Assembly (NCBI GenBank): GCA_041918675.1
Contig: JAYRVF010000010.1
Location: forward strand, 43,803-107,802
Length of the DNA stretch: 64,000 nt
Direction: 5' to 3'
Source of the DNA: SCUB01 sp041918675
Lineage (GTDB): Bacteria; Pseudomonadota; Alphaproteobacteria; Rhizobiales; Xanthobacteraceae
The position numbers and the translations under genes are program-made. Below, piece after piece: positions 48,868 to 57,317 of this stretch. A model generated the notes under the pieces. It did not search any database. It worked only from the letters and a program-made list of their open reading frames with translations, and was not told the DNA's origin. The number at the start of each line of letters is the position of its first letter. Position 1 is the stretch's first letter.

Positions 48868-48944
48868 GTCCCGGTAGCTCAGCTGGATAGAGCACTGGTT
48901 TCCTAAACCAGGGGTCAGGGGTTCGACTCCCTTCCGGGACGCCA
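48868..48944 (+). tRNA. tRNA-Arg(CCT), complete, carried by the element
   Basis: Full cloverleaf: acceptor GTCCCGG/CCGGGAC, D stem GCTC/GAGC, anticodon stem CTGGT/ACCAG around loop TTCCTAA (anticodon CCT, reads AGG), T stem AGGGG/CCCTT with loop TTCGACT, discriminator G and encoded CCA (48942-48944). It has 74 nt plus CCA, the same length as the split host gene but with clearly different stems. It lies 95 bp inside the left end of the element. Confidence 0.95.
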
Positions 48945-48999
48945 TTCTCTCACTTGTCGTGGCCAAGTGAAGAGAGCGCTAGATGGATAGACTCGCTGG

Positions 49000-49878
49000 A
49001 TGCCTGAGCACGATTTTGCGCGAGATTTACAAGAGGCCTGCTTGCGGACCTTGTCTCTAATTCGAGACGAGGTGGACGGCCTGTTCTCGCGCCACGGCTC
49101 TGGCAAGCCGGATATTACACCGACCCTCAAAACGCTGTTTTGGTATCTCTCTTCTAGAAGCCAGGCGGTCTCGTTCCTTGCCAGTTGGGGATACGCATGG
49201 GATGCGGAGATCATCTTACGGTCCTTCTATGAGACGGCCGCCAAAATCCTGCTCCTATGTTTCGCCGAAGAAGGCGAGAAGCCAACGCTGGTGGATGAAT
49301 TCTGGAACAAGCTCGGACCGATAAACGACCGCCGTACTGCGAAAAAGGCTGCGCATGCCGAGAGGGTATTCGAGCCTAACAGCGTCTCAGCCTCCGTTTT
49401 CGGACTACTCCAAGACGGCAAGGTCTTCGATTTGGAGACGGAGGGCTCAAAGGCGGAGCGCAAACGCCTTGAACAAAAATGGTCGTTCTCGGAAATAATT
49501 GACAAGCTCAGCCGAAGTGCTCCTGATGGAAAATCCTTACAGGACATCACCGCATTGCTGCACACATACGGTATGGCGAGTCATCTCGCTCATGCCGACA
49601 ATGCTGCCATGGACCTGATGCAGGATCGCGCGCTACGTGATCCCGAGGAATGCAAGATACTTGAGGCCGGTCATTTGTCTCGGATAATGACCGACCAGGT
49701 TAGCATCAGTTGGTTTTGCGCCGACGCACTTCGCCGCCATTTTGGCGCAGACTTCGCGGATGCCGTGAAGTTGCGCGAGGCGTTTGAACAGACCCTGCGA
49801 TTAAGCAGACCTTTCCAAACGGCCTTTGATAAAAGCCAGCGGGAATTCTACGCGCGCTGGCTTGAGGGTACTGTTTGA
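49000..49878 (+). CDS. Hypothetical protein, DUF5677-like
   Basis: An all-helical, soluble-looking protein of 292 residues without a signal peptide. The segment WGYAWDAEIILRSFYETAAKILLL (about 63-86) followed by a charged middle and TALLHTYGMASHLAHAD is the pattern of DUF5677-type proteins, whose function is unknown; this match is by eye. It is AT-richer than the host genes and stands alone 56 bp after the guest tRNA. Cargo role is likely; defence is possible but unproven. Confidence 0.6.
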   Translation: MPEHDFARDLQEACLRTLSLIRDEVDGLFSRHGSGKPDITPTLKTLFWYLSSRSQAVSFLASWGYAWDAEIILRSFYETAAKILLLCFAEEGEKPTLVDEFWNKLGPINDRRTAKKAAHAERVFEPNSVSASVFGLLQDGKVFDLETEGSKAERKRLEQKWSFSEIIDKLSRSAPDGKSLQDITALLHTYGMASHLAHADNAAMDLMQDRALRDPEECKILEAGHLSRIMTDQVSISWFCADALRRHFGADFADAVKLREAFEQTLRLSRPFQTAFDKSQREFYARWLEGTV

Positions 49879-50296
49879 CTCCTTAATTCCACGTCTTGGC
49901 CCTGCACCGACGCCGGGTCTGCAATTTTTGGCAGGTTGTCTGCGAAAGCCAAGACCGTCGATGCTGCACCTCGCGCGGCCATCCGCCTAAAATCATCGGC
50001 GAATTCGGCAATACTTTTGCCGCATCTCCTTTGCCCCTTCCGGCAAATCCGTCGGCCACCTCTCAACGGAATAGCCATCTATTTCACGGCCGTCTTTGGT
50101 CACAGAACACAACCGAAGTAACCCGTGAGTGGGTGCGTTGTCGCCGCCGCCCCTTTTCTCTTTATGTTCACTGCATTTGCGGGGGGAGGGGCCGGCGGCT
50201 GAGGTTTTTGCGCGCCATTTCTGGCCCGCCGTTGGCACAACAGTCCGCCCGCCCGGGGCTCAGCCGATGACCGTCGCCTCTATGGGCGCAGCATTA
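49879..50296. other. Noncoding stretch within the element
   Basis: About 420 bp between the DUF5677-like gene and the promoter of the three-gene operon. Open frames here are short and overlap on both strands without ribosome sites. I see no gene. Confidence 0.55.
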
Positions 50297-50324
50297 TTGA
50301 CATAAGTGTGCCAAATTCTATCAT
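50297..50324 (+). promoter_or_regulatory. Sigma70-type promoter of the three-gene cargo operon
   Basis: TTGACA (50297-50302), a 16-base spacer, TATCAT (50319-50324). It starts 48 bp before the first ATG (50345), which also has GGGGG seven bases upstream. It is the best consensus promoter seen in the element. Confidence 0.7.
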
Positions 50325-50344
50325 TGCGTGTCGGGGGTGCATCA

Positions 50345-51283
50345 ATGCCGAAATTGGACGCCGAAAGCCGGGCCGCGCTGAATTGGGCTCGTCTTGCGCG
50401 CGTGCATGAAAATGGAGAGGTCCAATACAGGAACCTCCGATTTGAGCTAAGAAACCGGACCGTCACGCGTCGTGCAATTCAAGGATTTACACAGTACTTA
50501 GAGCGCACTGGTCGTTACGTGAATCGGATTAGACAGAGCGATCCTAAGTGGCATACGGCCACGCTCTCGGCGCTTCGGGAAATTGCGAACTACTGCGCAG
50601 TCTCGTCTACTAGGCCGCCGGTTCCACGACAGGCTCCGCGTGTCAGCCCTCGTGTGCTGGCAAAGACGGCACCTGACAAACAACTAGTGCGAGTGATTCA
50701 ACAGGACAAAATCATCACCAATTATATGTTGTACGCGCAAACCGGATTGAGAGTAAACAAGCCGGCGATGACAAGAGAGGCAACCAATTGGGTTCTCGCA
50801 AAAACTTTGATTAAAGATTCGGCAAAAACCAGGCAAGAGCTTGAGAAAAGGGCCGCCGCTGCTGCGTCAAGCGGGAAGTGGGTCAACTTCTTCACGGTAT
50901 CATGTAAATATCCGCCGCCAACAAAGGTATCTAAGGCCAATGCGGCCACATGGGCATGCATGAAGCTTGGGCTAATCCATAAAAAGAATACCGAACTTGC
51001 GTTGCTGACATTTGAGTTAGGCAACATGTCGGGACATTGGCGGCCGACCACCTTCTCATCCGGCGGATATCCTGCGTTTTGCGCAACTGATCATCGCGAC
51101 GGGTTTGGACGTACCATGCCGCTCAGAGGACAGAAGTGGGGATTAACTGAGCTTGTTGTTGCTGACGATGGCCCTATTGCCTTGAGCGATTGCATCCCAC
51201 TCGGCGAAGTGAGTGCCGACACTATGTCGCTTGTCGATTCCGCGCGCATCGTTTCCGATCTTAGACGACGGACACGGTTATGA
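50345..51283 (+). CDS. Unknown protein A of the three-gene cargo operon
   Basis: I do not recognise this 312-residue protein. It opens with a helical, basic region (DAESRAALNWARLARVHENG, then RNRTVTRRAIQGFTQYLERTG) and a long Lys/Arg-rich middle containing AKTRQELEKRAAAAASSGKW. The C-terminal third looks more globular, with Trp/Cys-rich SGHWRPTTFSSGGYPAFCATDHRDGFGRTMPLRG and KWGLTELVVADDG. No membrane segment or signal peptide is seen. The high pI suggests nucleic-acid contact (inference). The ATG has GGGGG upstream. Its stop overlaps the next start (ATGA), so the operon is coupled. AT-rich, unlike the host. Confidence 0.75.
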   Translation: MPKLDAESRAALNWARLARVHENGEVQYRNLRFELRNRTVTRRAIQGFTQYLERTGRYVNRIRQSDPKWHTATLSALREIANYCAVSSTRPPVPRQAPRVSPRVLAKTAPDKQLVRVIQQDKIITNYMLYAQTGLRVNKPAMTREATNWVLAKTLIKDSAKTRQELEKRAAAAASSGKWVNFFTVSCKYPPPTKVSKANAATWACMKLGLIHKKNTELALLTFELGNMSGHWRPTTFSSGGYPAFCATDHRDGFGRTMPLRGQKWGLTELVVADDGPIALSDCIPLGEVSADTMSLVDSARIVSDLRRRTRL

Positions 51284-52335
51284 TTGATCAAGACCAAGCC
51301 AATCGAGAGATTTTTGATTTTGACTTCGTCGTGGGCGGGAAGGATTTTGGAAATTGGCTTACTGAATTTATCAGCACTCGGAATGGATACCCTTTCCTTA
51401 TGGGAGGGGCGGAACAGTACGATCTTGGCGATTTGCTTAGAGCGCTTTTGCCGCCGGCAAAAAGGGCCACCGAACTCATCGAGAGAGCATTTCAAAGAGC
51501 GCTCGCTGCGTCTGCGCACAGTTTCGATTTGGACGCATTAACGGTGCTGAGTCACGCAGCGGCGCGTTCGGGGTTCAATGTGGTTACCCACGACCTTTCG
51601 AATGCAATTGAAACCGTTACCCTCAAATTGGCGAACGCGAATTGGACGGAGCCAGAAAAGGCAGGTGCATATCTTGCAGTCGATGCGATTATCGCTTCAC
51701 TTGCAACATTTGCATATGAGGGCGACAAAAGTGCCCTGCGGGTGTCAAAGGTGCTATTTGCGCAGCCCGTATTGGCCCCATTTTCATCGGCGTTGTTCAC
51801 ACCATTGGTTCTTGAGGACATTCGTCGGTGGCCACATTTGTGGAGTCATCTATTAATGCAAGCCGGGCGCCCAGATGAACTCTTCGGGCACGATCCTGAA
51901 AGTAAATGGGCGATTGCTTTCAATGAAAAATTTAAACTTCGGTCCGCTCATTTTGATGTTGTCCATGTATTTGTCGACCTTATAACGTCAGCAATTGTGA
52001 AAGGAGTTGAATTAGAGGAGATTTATAATGCTGCCTTCGCTGATAATTTGACCGATCAAGTGAAGGGGCATGCTCAAGCAATTCTCCTGCACCTGAATGA
52101 TGCCGGGGTGATCATTCGACGGCGTGGCGAGGAGGATGAACAGGATGAGCTCTATATAAATCCTGCTATGATTGACTTGGACCCTGCGGAGGATCCAATC
52201 CAAGTCGGATGGAGCGCCACCGTTGATCCATCTCCCGTGCGAGATTGGACACCTGTGCCCGGTCGAACGCCGCATGAGCTAGAGCAATTTCTTATTGTAG
52301 TAGCTCCTAATCCGACGAGGCACGGTCTTGGCTGA
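51280..52335 (+). CDS. Unknown protein B of the three-gene cargo operon (possible C-terminal winged helix)
   Basis: Unrecognised 351-residue protein, mostly helical and acidic. The N-terminus MIDQDQANREIFDFDFVVGG is followed by helices (LGDLLRALLPPAKRATELIERAF). Near 262-295, DQVKGHAQAILLHLNDAGVIIRRRGEEDEQDELYINPAMI has the shape of a winged-helix unit: a helix, a turn and a charged wing. This is by-eye only. The start overlaps gene A by 4 bp, and the TTG start of gene C lies 8 bp inside its end, so all three products are probably made together. Confidence 0.75.
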   Translation: MIDQDQANREIFDFDFVVGGKDFGNWLTEFISTRNGYPFLMGGAEQYDLGDLLRALLPPAKRATELIERAFQRALAASAHSFDLDALTVLSHAAARSGFNVVTHDLSNAIETVTLKLANANWTEPEKAGAYLAVDAIIASLATFAYEGDKSALRVSKVLFAQPVLAPFSSALFTPLVLEDIRRWPHLWSHLLMQAGRPDELFGHDPESKWAIAFNEKFKLRSAHFDVVHVFVDLITSAIVKGVELEEIYNAAFADNLTDQVKGHAQAILLHLNDAGVIIRRRGEEDEQDELYINPAMIDLDPAEDPIQVGWSATVDPSPVRDWTPVPGRTPHELEQFLIVVAPNPTRHGLG

Positions 52336-54829
52336 GCTGGGACAAAAATTAACAGTCGGCCAAGTTCGGCATGAGCTCGCAAATAATGCCGCACTCGTTT
52401 CGGCGCTCGAGCGTGGGCTTGAGTTCTTGGCGGGCGGCGCCGATCGAAGAATATTGTATCTGGTCGATTATCCGGAAATCACAGTTCACTGGGAATCTTG
52501 GCGGCCCAACGATAGACGGCAACTTTCGAAAGATGGCGTTAAGCGCGTATGGGATTATCTGACGACTCTAGAGCAAGTGTTCCTAAATCTTGATCATAGC
52601 ATTGATAGGCGGCTCGAATATCTCCAGCGCGCATATGAAGATCAGTCCGAATATACAGATAGTTTGCTGCTCAGCAATACTTTTAGAACAATGATTTCTC
52701 CTCCAACTTGGAGGCTTTTGCGCGACGACATAATTTATGTCAGCCATTTTAAAGACGACCCAACCGGTAACTGGAATAATGCAATCACGAACAACGAGGC
52801 GCAGCTGAGGAGCCTCATTGGCGCGGAAGGATCAGGGGATTACTTCGAACACGTTTATGTCAAAGACGCGCAACAATTTGGCTTTGTCTCGCTTGCAAGA
52901 AGTCTTTCAAAAAATACGCGTGATTTATTGCTGCCTTTTGTCTCTCAAGCAAATTTTCTCGACCCCATCGACATGCCATGGGAAGACGCCGCGTACGGCA
53001 TCAAAGATGTTGCGGGCATGCGGAAGGAGCTGGGCGCGTTCAACCCATTAGAAAACTCAAAGAAGTGGCTCGACTGGATCGAAAAGGGCAACAATATTTA
53101 TAATGAAGCTTACGATCGTCACGGTCGATGGGCGCGTCGTGAAGAAGGCGCCGAAACGCTCGCATTTGTCGAGTTTCTCAATTCAACAATTGGGAGATTC
53201 AATCCTGATATCAAGATAGCCTTCGTGACGCGCAACCATCAATACTATAATGCGCTGCTTGCGATCGATGTAGGAGGAGTAAACGATCCGCCGCCGTTTA
53301 TTTTTCACCCTCGTCTTTTGAGTGCTTTTATGATTAGGCAGGTCGAGTTGAAGCCGGCCGAACGGAGGGAGTATGCGGAGAAGGCACGGAATACGCTCGA
53401 TAAACTCCGCAGTTTGATTCGTGTGGTTAGCGGCTTTGTTGATGATGTGTCGGATTTCGGAGAGGAAGAGGTCTCTAAAGCTCTCGGTCATTTTGTGAGT
53501 CGTAAATTACTCCGAGGCTGGATTGACTATAGACAACAAAGCTTTGCTGAACAGGTTCAGCTACGAATAGAATCGAGAGGCAATAGGTGGCGTAAACGAT
53601 CTAAATCTGACGGCATCCGAAGGTATTTGGAGCGCATAATCAGCCACAAACTCAGGACTACCCAAATTGGGAGGGAGCTGGCATTATTATTTGCCCTTCC
53701 AGACATCAAAGAATTAGCAAGCAATATTGACTGTACCTGCATTCGTTTGTTGGAAAAGGATAGCAATGGAGATGCAAGCGGCGTAGTGTTTTTTCATTCT
53801 GATTTGTTTACTCATGCGTTCAAATTCCACTCGGAAACGATAATAGAAAAACTGCGAACTGCGACCAAATACCCGAGACTTGAAATTTTTAGTATCGTCC
53901 AGGACGCTCGCATAGAAATTGAGAGGAAAACTAGTGCATACCTCACTAGTCATAATAAGGTCGATATAGACAAGGAAATAGAACTGTCATTGCTCCGGTT
54001 TGATGTTTTGTTGATTTTTGCCTTGTTGCTTGCAGCGAAGGGGCGGTACGATCTCTCATTACAATTGATTCAAAGCGCCCGTTCCGTATGGCAATTGGAG
54101 CGATTTGAAGAGAAAAAATCCGTTCGCCGGCAATTGTATGAAGCGCTCTATGCTGAAGGGATAATCCTTAGACTTGCTTGGCGCATAGCTCAAGGAAACG
54201 AAGATCCTGCCGTCCACCTGAGAAAAGGAATTGAATGGGCAACGCAGATCATCTTGGAAGCGGAGAAGTTGCGGACGAGCGGAGTGTCGCATCCCAAAAG
54301 GCTTCGCATACTTGAAGTAGCATTTATTCGGGAGGTCTATGGGTTTGCAGCCCGAAAAAATCTCAAGATAGGAAATGTCGGCGGTCTCCATGGTATCGAT
54401 CAGTGTGTTGAATTGCTCGATGAGGCTTTTGCCGGTGCAATGGAGACTGGGTTTGACTATCTTGCGATGCGGGCACGCCAACAATATCTCGCTTTTGCTA
54501 GGATGGCTGATGAGGGCGCTCTAAGAGGATTTGATAAAGATAAGTTTTCTTCGGATAGGCAGCTATCGGCTTTTCGAGAATTTTACGCGTTGCTGAATGC
54601 ATTGAGGGTTGAAAAGGTAATTGAGCAGGATGCGTTGCCGTTTTCTGTGTTAATGACGGAATTATCGGGGCTGTTGCAATTTCGTACTGCGCTGCAAGTA
54701 GATGATAAAATCATGAAGCCTCGTTATTTATACGTCAAGCAACAGCTCAAGCGTACAGAAGACAAGCCCTCTGAGAATTGGGTAACACGGACGCTTAAAA
54801 ATATTGAAAGCGAGTTTGGTTATCTGTAA
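52328..54829 (+). CDS. Unknown large protein C of the three-gene cargo operon (possible PIN-like N-terminal domain, TPR-like C-terminus)
   Basis: Unrecognised 833-residue protein. Residues 40-50 (RRILYLVDYPE) look like a beta strand ending in an Asp; 270-310 (REEGAETLAFVEFLN..IKIAFVTRNHQYYNAL) with HPRLLSAFM at 327 resemble the later part of PIN-like nuclease domains (acidic helix, then a strand ending VTR-N). If so, a large helical insert splits the domain. Residues 575-740 are repeated amphipathic helices like TPRs (GRYDLSLQLIQSARSVWQ; AVHLRKGIEWATQIILEAEK). The start is TTG 52328 with GAGG seven bases before. Strongly AT-rich and AT-ending codons, so recently acquired. Confidence 0.75.
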   Translation: MAELGQKLTVGQVRHELANNAALVSALERGLEFLAGGADRRILYLVDYPEITVHWESWRPNDRRQLSKDGVKRVWDYLTTLEQVFLNLDHSIDRRLEYLQRAYEDQSEYTDSLLLSNTFRTMISPPTWRLLRDDIIYVSHFKDDPTGNWNNAITNNEAQLRSLIGAEGSGDYFEHVYVKDAQQFGFVSLARSLSKNTRDLLLPFVSQANFLDPIDMPWEDAAYGIKDVAGMRKELGAFNPLENSKKWLDWIEKGNNIYNEAYDRHGRWARREEGAETLAFVEFLNSTIGRFNPDIKIAFVTRNHQYYNALLAIDVGGVNDPPPFIFHPRLLSAFMIRQVELKPAERREYAEKARNTLDKLRSLIRVVSGFVDDVSDFGEEEVSKALGHFVSRKLLRGWIDYRQQSFAEQVQLRIESRGNRWRKRSKSDGIRRYLERIISHKLRTTQIGRELALLFALPDIKELASNIDCTCIRLLEKDSNGDASGVVFFHSDLFTHAFKFHSETIIEKLRTATKYPRLEIFSIVQDARIEIERKTSAYLTSHNKVDIDKEIELSLLRFDVLLIFALLLAAKGRYDLSLQLIQSARSVWQLERFEEKKSVRRQLYEALYAEGIILRLAWRIAQGNEDPAVHLRKGIEWATQIILEAEKLRTSGVSHPKRLRILEVAFIREVYGFAARKNLKIGNVGGLHGIDQCVELLDEAFAGAMETGFDYLAMRARQQYLAFARMADEGALRGFDKDKFSSDRQLSAFREFYALLNALRVEKVIEQDALPFSVLMTELSGLLQFRTALQVDDKIMKPRYLYVKQQLKRTEDKPSENWVTRTLKNIESEFGYL

Positions 54830-54841
54830 GGCGTTTCAGCC

Positions 54842-55165
54842 TTAGATATCGATGGCTTTATCTCTGTCGCGTTCGCTGACGGTTTTGGTTTTCATTTCGT
54901 TCGCGACGCGCTCAAGAAATCTGCGGTGTCGGCTATCCGGCGCAAACGAAGCTCCCAGCATGTGATCGGCGATCACGGCCAGTGCATCGTTGCCGTACCA
55001 TTGTCGGTAGCGCTCGACCGCCCGCTTCACGTCGGCGTCGGACGGCTCGCGGCGGCGGGACAGCCGCTCTGCCATGAGGATAAGCACGCCGCCGACGATC
55101 GCGGCTACATACCAGGTCGCGACGGCCCGGTAGGTCCACTCCATCACGGCTGAGAGCGTCTCCAT
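54842..55165 (-). CDS. Small single-pass membrane protein
   Basis: Unrecognised 107-residue protein (113 from the Met at 55183). One transmembrane helix (AVATWYVAAIVGGVLILMA), then basic RLSRRR and a cytoplasmic helical domain with DADVKRAVERYRQWYGNDALAVIADHMLG. It is convergent with gene C, 12 bp away, and divergent from the HTH regulator at 55281, with a small inverted repeat between. GC-rich like the phage-like module, unlike gene C. Confidence 0.6.
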   Translation of the reverse strand: METLSAVMEWTYRAVATWYVAAIVGGVLILMAERLSRRREPSDADVKRAVERYRQWYGNDALAVIADHMLGASFAPDSRHRRFLERVANEMKTKTVSERDRDKAIDI

Positions 55166-55191
55166 AGGCGCGATCCGGCTCAATCCCTGCT

Positions 55192-55209
55192 TGTAGATTA
55201 TCGTCTACA
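55192..55209. promoter_or_regulatory. Inverted repeat, candidate operator of the HTH regulator
   Basis: TGTAGA-TTATCG-TCTACA: perfect 6-bp arms with a 6-base spacer, between the divergent membrane-protein and HTH genes. The position fits autoregulation. The GTAGA/TCTAC core recurs at 59401-59615. Confidence 0.45.
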
Positions 55210-55280
55210 GGGTCGGCCGCGAACCAAAATGTGACGCTGAGTCCGTGGACGATCAGTCCACATCCGGGCGCCATGCGCCC

Positions 55281-55514
55281 ATGGCGGACTATAGGCGGGT
55301 ACTGGCGGATAACGTGAAGGGGGCGCGAAAGGCGCTCGGCCTCTCACAAGAAGCGCTCGCCTTGGAGACCGAGATAGACCGGACCTACATCAGCGGGATC
55401 GAGCGTGGCTTGCGCAACCCCTCGCTCGACTTGATCGTGAAGCTTGCAGCCCGGCTCCAGAAGACGCCGGGGGAGTTGCTGACTGCTCCGGAGCGAAGGC
55501 CTCGGCGATCCTGA
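55281..55514 (+). CDS. XRE-family helix-turn-helix regulator
   Basis: Small Cro/CI-like DNA-binding protein of 77 residues (89 from the Met at 55245). The HTH_3 domain covers nearly all of it: VLADNVKGARKALGLSQEALALE, DRTYISGIERGLRNPSLDLIVKLA, LQKTPGELL. It probably regulates element genes or excision (inference). Its 3' end meets the end of the unknown gene at 55515. The start is uncertain between 55245 and 55281. Confidence 0.88.
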   Translation: MADYRRVLADNVKGARKALGLSQEALALETEIDRTYISGIERGLRNPSLDLIVKLAARLQKTPGELLTAPERRPRRS

Positions 55515-55799
55515 CTAATGCGCCACCTCGCACGTCCACGGCGCATCCTCCGGCCAGACCTCGCGTCGGACCCACAGACGCTTGCGCGGGGACCGGCAGG
55601 CGGGCGCCACGTCCTCCTCATCGTAGCCGTGCGACCTCAACCACCACTCCATGATCGCGCGGGCCACCTCGTCGAACGCCTCGGCGTCGCCGCCGAGGTA
55701 GACGTAGAGGTCGAGCGGCGTGAGCGCGAACACGCCGGCGAGGGCCTCGCGCACGATGCGGTCGTGCTCGCCGCGGGAGATCGTCGCGGCGGACATCAC
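55515..55799 (-). CDS. Hypothetical protein of the satellite module (94 aa)
   Basis: Unrecognised. 94 residues, helical in the first half (GEHDRIVREALAGVFALTPLDLYVYLG, AEAFDEVARAIMEWWLRSHGYD), with a Trp/Arg-rich end (KRLWVRREVWPEDAPW). It overlaps the next gene upstream by 4 bp, supporting both as real. Last gene of the minus-strand run that begins at 58092. Confidence 0.6.
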   Translation of the reverse strand: MMSAATISRGEHDRIVREALAGVFALTPLDLYVYLGGDAEAFDEVARAIMEWWLRSHGYDEEDVAPACRSPRKRLWVRREVWPEDAPWTCEVAH

Positions 55800-56062
55800 G
55801 AGCCCCGCAGCCGACTGCCGCCGCGCCCCAGAGACGGCCAGGGCGAGCCGCCGACCGGCGGATGGCCTTGCACCGCGAAGGCCGCGGTGGCTTCGGTCAT
55901 CTCGACCGCCGCGAAGCCGTTAAGCGCGCCTGCGTTCTCACCGAGCAGCTGTTCCGCGACGGCCCGGGCGGCGCTCGGATCGGCACCCGGCGCGACCACA
56001 GTGTTGCAGCCGTCCGAGCGGCGCACGTTCTCCTTCGCGGCATAGAACACGTAGATCGGCAT
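55796..56062 (-). CDS. Hypothetical protein of the satellite module (88 aa)
   Basis: Unrecognised. 88 residues: MPIYVFYAAKENVRRSDGCN at the start, a helical middle with ARAVAEQLLGENAGALNGFAAVEM and a Gly-rich end. Its start is 3 bp after the stop of the coiled-coil gene and its end overlaps the next gene by 4 bp, so it belongs to the same transcript. Confidence 0.6.
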   Translation of the reverse strand: MPIYVFYAAKENVRRSDGCNTVVAPGADPSAARAVAEQLLGENAGALNGFAAVEMTEATAAFAVQGHPPVGGSPWPSLGRGGSRLRGS

Positions 56063-56065
56063 CGG

Positions 56066-56809
56066 TCACTCCTCCTTATCCTCGGGTTCGTCCAGATTGG
56101 CCAGGTCGGCGCCGACCTCAGCCTCGGCCTGCTTCATGCGAGCGATCCTGATCGAGCGGACGGGGTTCGCCGCGCCGCGCTCGAAGGCGCTGTCGGCGTG
56201 CGCCGCCTCCTGGGTGAGCCGGTCCAATTCCATCAGCGCCGCGGTGACGCGGCGGTGCTCCTCGCCGACGAGCGCGTCCGCGAGATCGCGCGAGCTGAAC
56301 GACCGTTCGTTGGGCGCGAGGTCGGAGACGCGGGCGCATAGTGCGGCGCCGAACTCTTTGTCCTTGGTGGCCGCGGCGAACTCGGCAAGCGACGCGAGCT
56401 CGACCGGCCCGGAGTGCGCGATCTGCTGCAGCAGGCGGCTGCGCCGTTCGGACCCGAGTCCCTCGCGCATCAGCATCTGTACCGGAGATTGATAGTGGGC
56501 GCGGGCGCCGTCGGTCTGTTCGAGCAGGCGGCCGGCCTCCTTCAGGTGGGTGCGCCGCGCGTCGGCGCTTTGCCGTTTCAGCTCGTTGCGGAAGCCGTTC
56601 ACGGTGCGGGCGACGATCTGGCCGCGCTGAGGCTGGGGTAAATCGGCAAGCGAGCGCTCGACTTCTTCGCGCCGCTGCGCCGCTTGCGCTTCAAGTGAAG
56701 CAAGCAGCTTCGACTGCTGCTCGCGATTTTCTCGGGCCTGCTTGAGCCGGTCGATCACGTCCGTCGCGGACAACCACCGGGAACCCAGGGCCACTTTCTT
56801 TATCGCCAT
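56066..56809 (-). CDS. Coiled-coil protein of the satellite module
   Basis: Unrecognised 247-residue protein. Residues 15-95 are a long charged helix, probably coiled coil (DRLKQARENREQQSKLLASLEAQ, RREEVERSL). The middle contains LLQQIAHSGPVELASLAEFAAATKD; the end is acidic (DEPEDKEE). The frame is open to 57034, but ATG 56809 has an ideal Shine-Dalgarno (AAAGGAGGTG, six bases before). It could be a structural or scaffold-like helper; nothing proves this. Confidence 0.75.
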   Translation of the reverse strand: MAIKKVALGSRWLSATDVIDRLKQARENREQQSKLLASLEAQAAQRREEVERSLADLPQPQRGQIVARTVNGFRNELKRQSADARRTHLKEAGRLLEQTDGARAHYQSPVQMLMREGLGSERRSRLLQQIAHSGPVELASLAEFAAATKDKEFGAALCARVSDLAPNERSFSSRDLADALVGEEHRRVTAALMELDRLTQEAAHADSAFERGAANPVRSIRIARMKQAEAEVGADLANLDEPEDKEE

Positions 56810-56964
56810 CTCCGCACCTCCTTTGGCCGCGTCACGCCGCACGCGGGAGGTCGGATCGGGCGCGGCACAGCCGCATGCGTCACCGCCACCGCGGTTCGGG
56901 CATCCCACCGGATGCCCGGACGCGATGACGATGCTTCGCGATTTACCGACTGAATGCCAACAGA

Positions 56965-57234
56965 TCAGCGCCTCTCGATCAGGCCAAGATGCTCCTTCGC
57001 CCAATTCTTCTTGTATGCATCCGTAAGACGACATGCGACCAGCTGCAGGGGCTTATGCCCTGGACCGGTCTCCTGTTGTAGAGTTCGCATCCCCGCGAGT
57101 ACCATTGCGCCAGCTCTGGCCCCATCGTCGCTCAGCGGCTCATTGAAGATGCTCAGACTTAACTCCTTGAACCGCTTGATGTCAGAGGCCCTTGTCCGTA
57201 CCGGCTTGCCCGGCAGCTTCCGAAACGTGGTCAT
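56965..57234 (-). CDS. Hypothetical protein of the satellite module (89 aa)
   Basis: Unrecognised. 89 residues, basic start MTTFRKLPGKPVRTRASDIKR, then helices with KELSLSIFNEPLSDDGARAGAMVLAGM. AGGAGG nine bases before the ATG supports translation. It lies between the 104-aa and coiled-coil genes, all on the minus strand. Confidence 0.6.
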   Translation of the reverse strand: MTTFRKLPGKPVRTRASDIKRFKELSLSIFNEPLSDDGARAGAMVLAGMRTLQQETGPGHKPLQLVACRLTDAYKKNWAKEHLGLIERR

Positions 57235-57317
57235 GGTTCAATTCCTCCTGTGCTTGCCCACACACCGCGCGCGGGCTTTGGCGCCCAGGAGAGAGCAGGA
57301 ACAGCGCCTATGATCGA

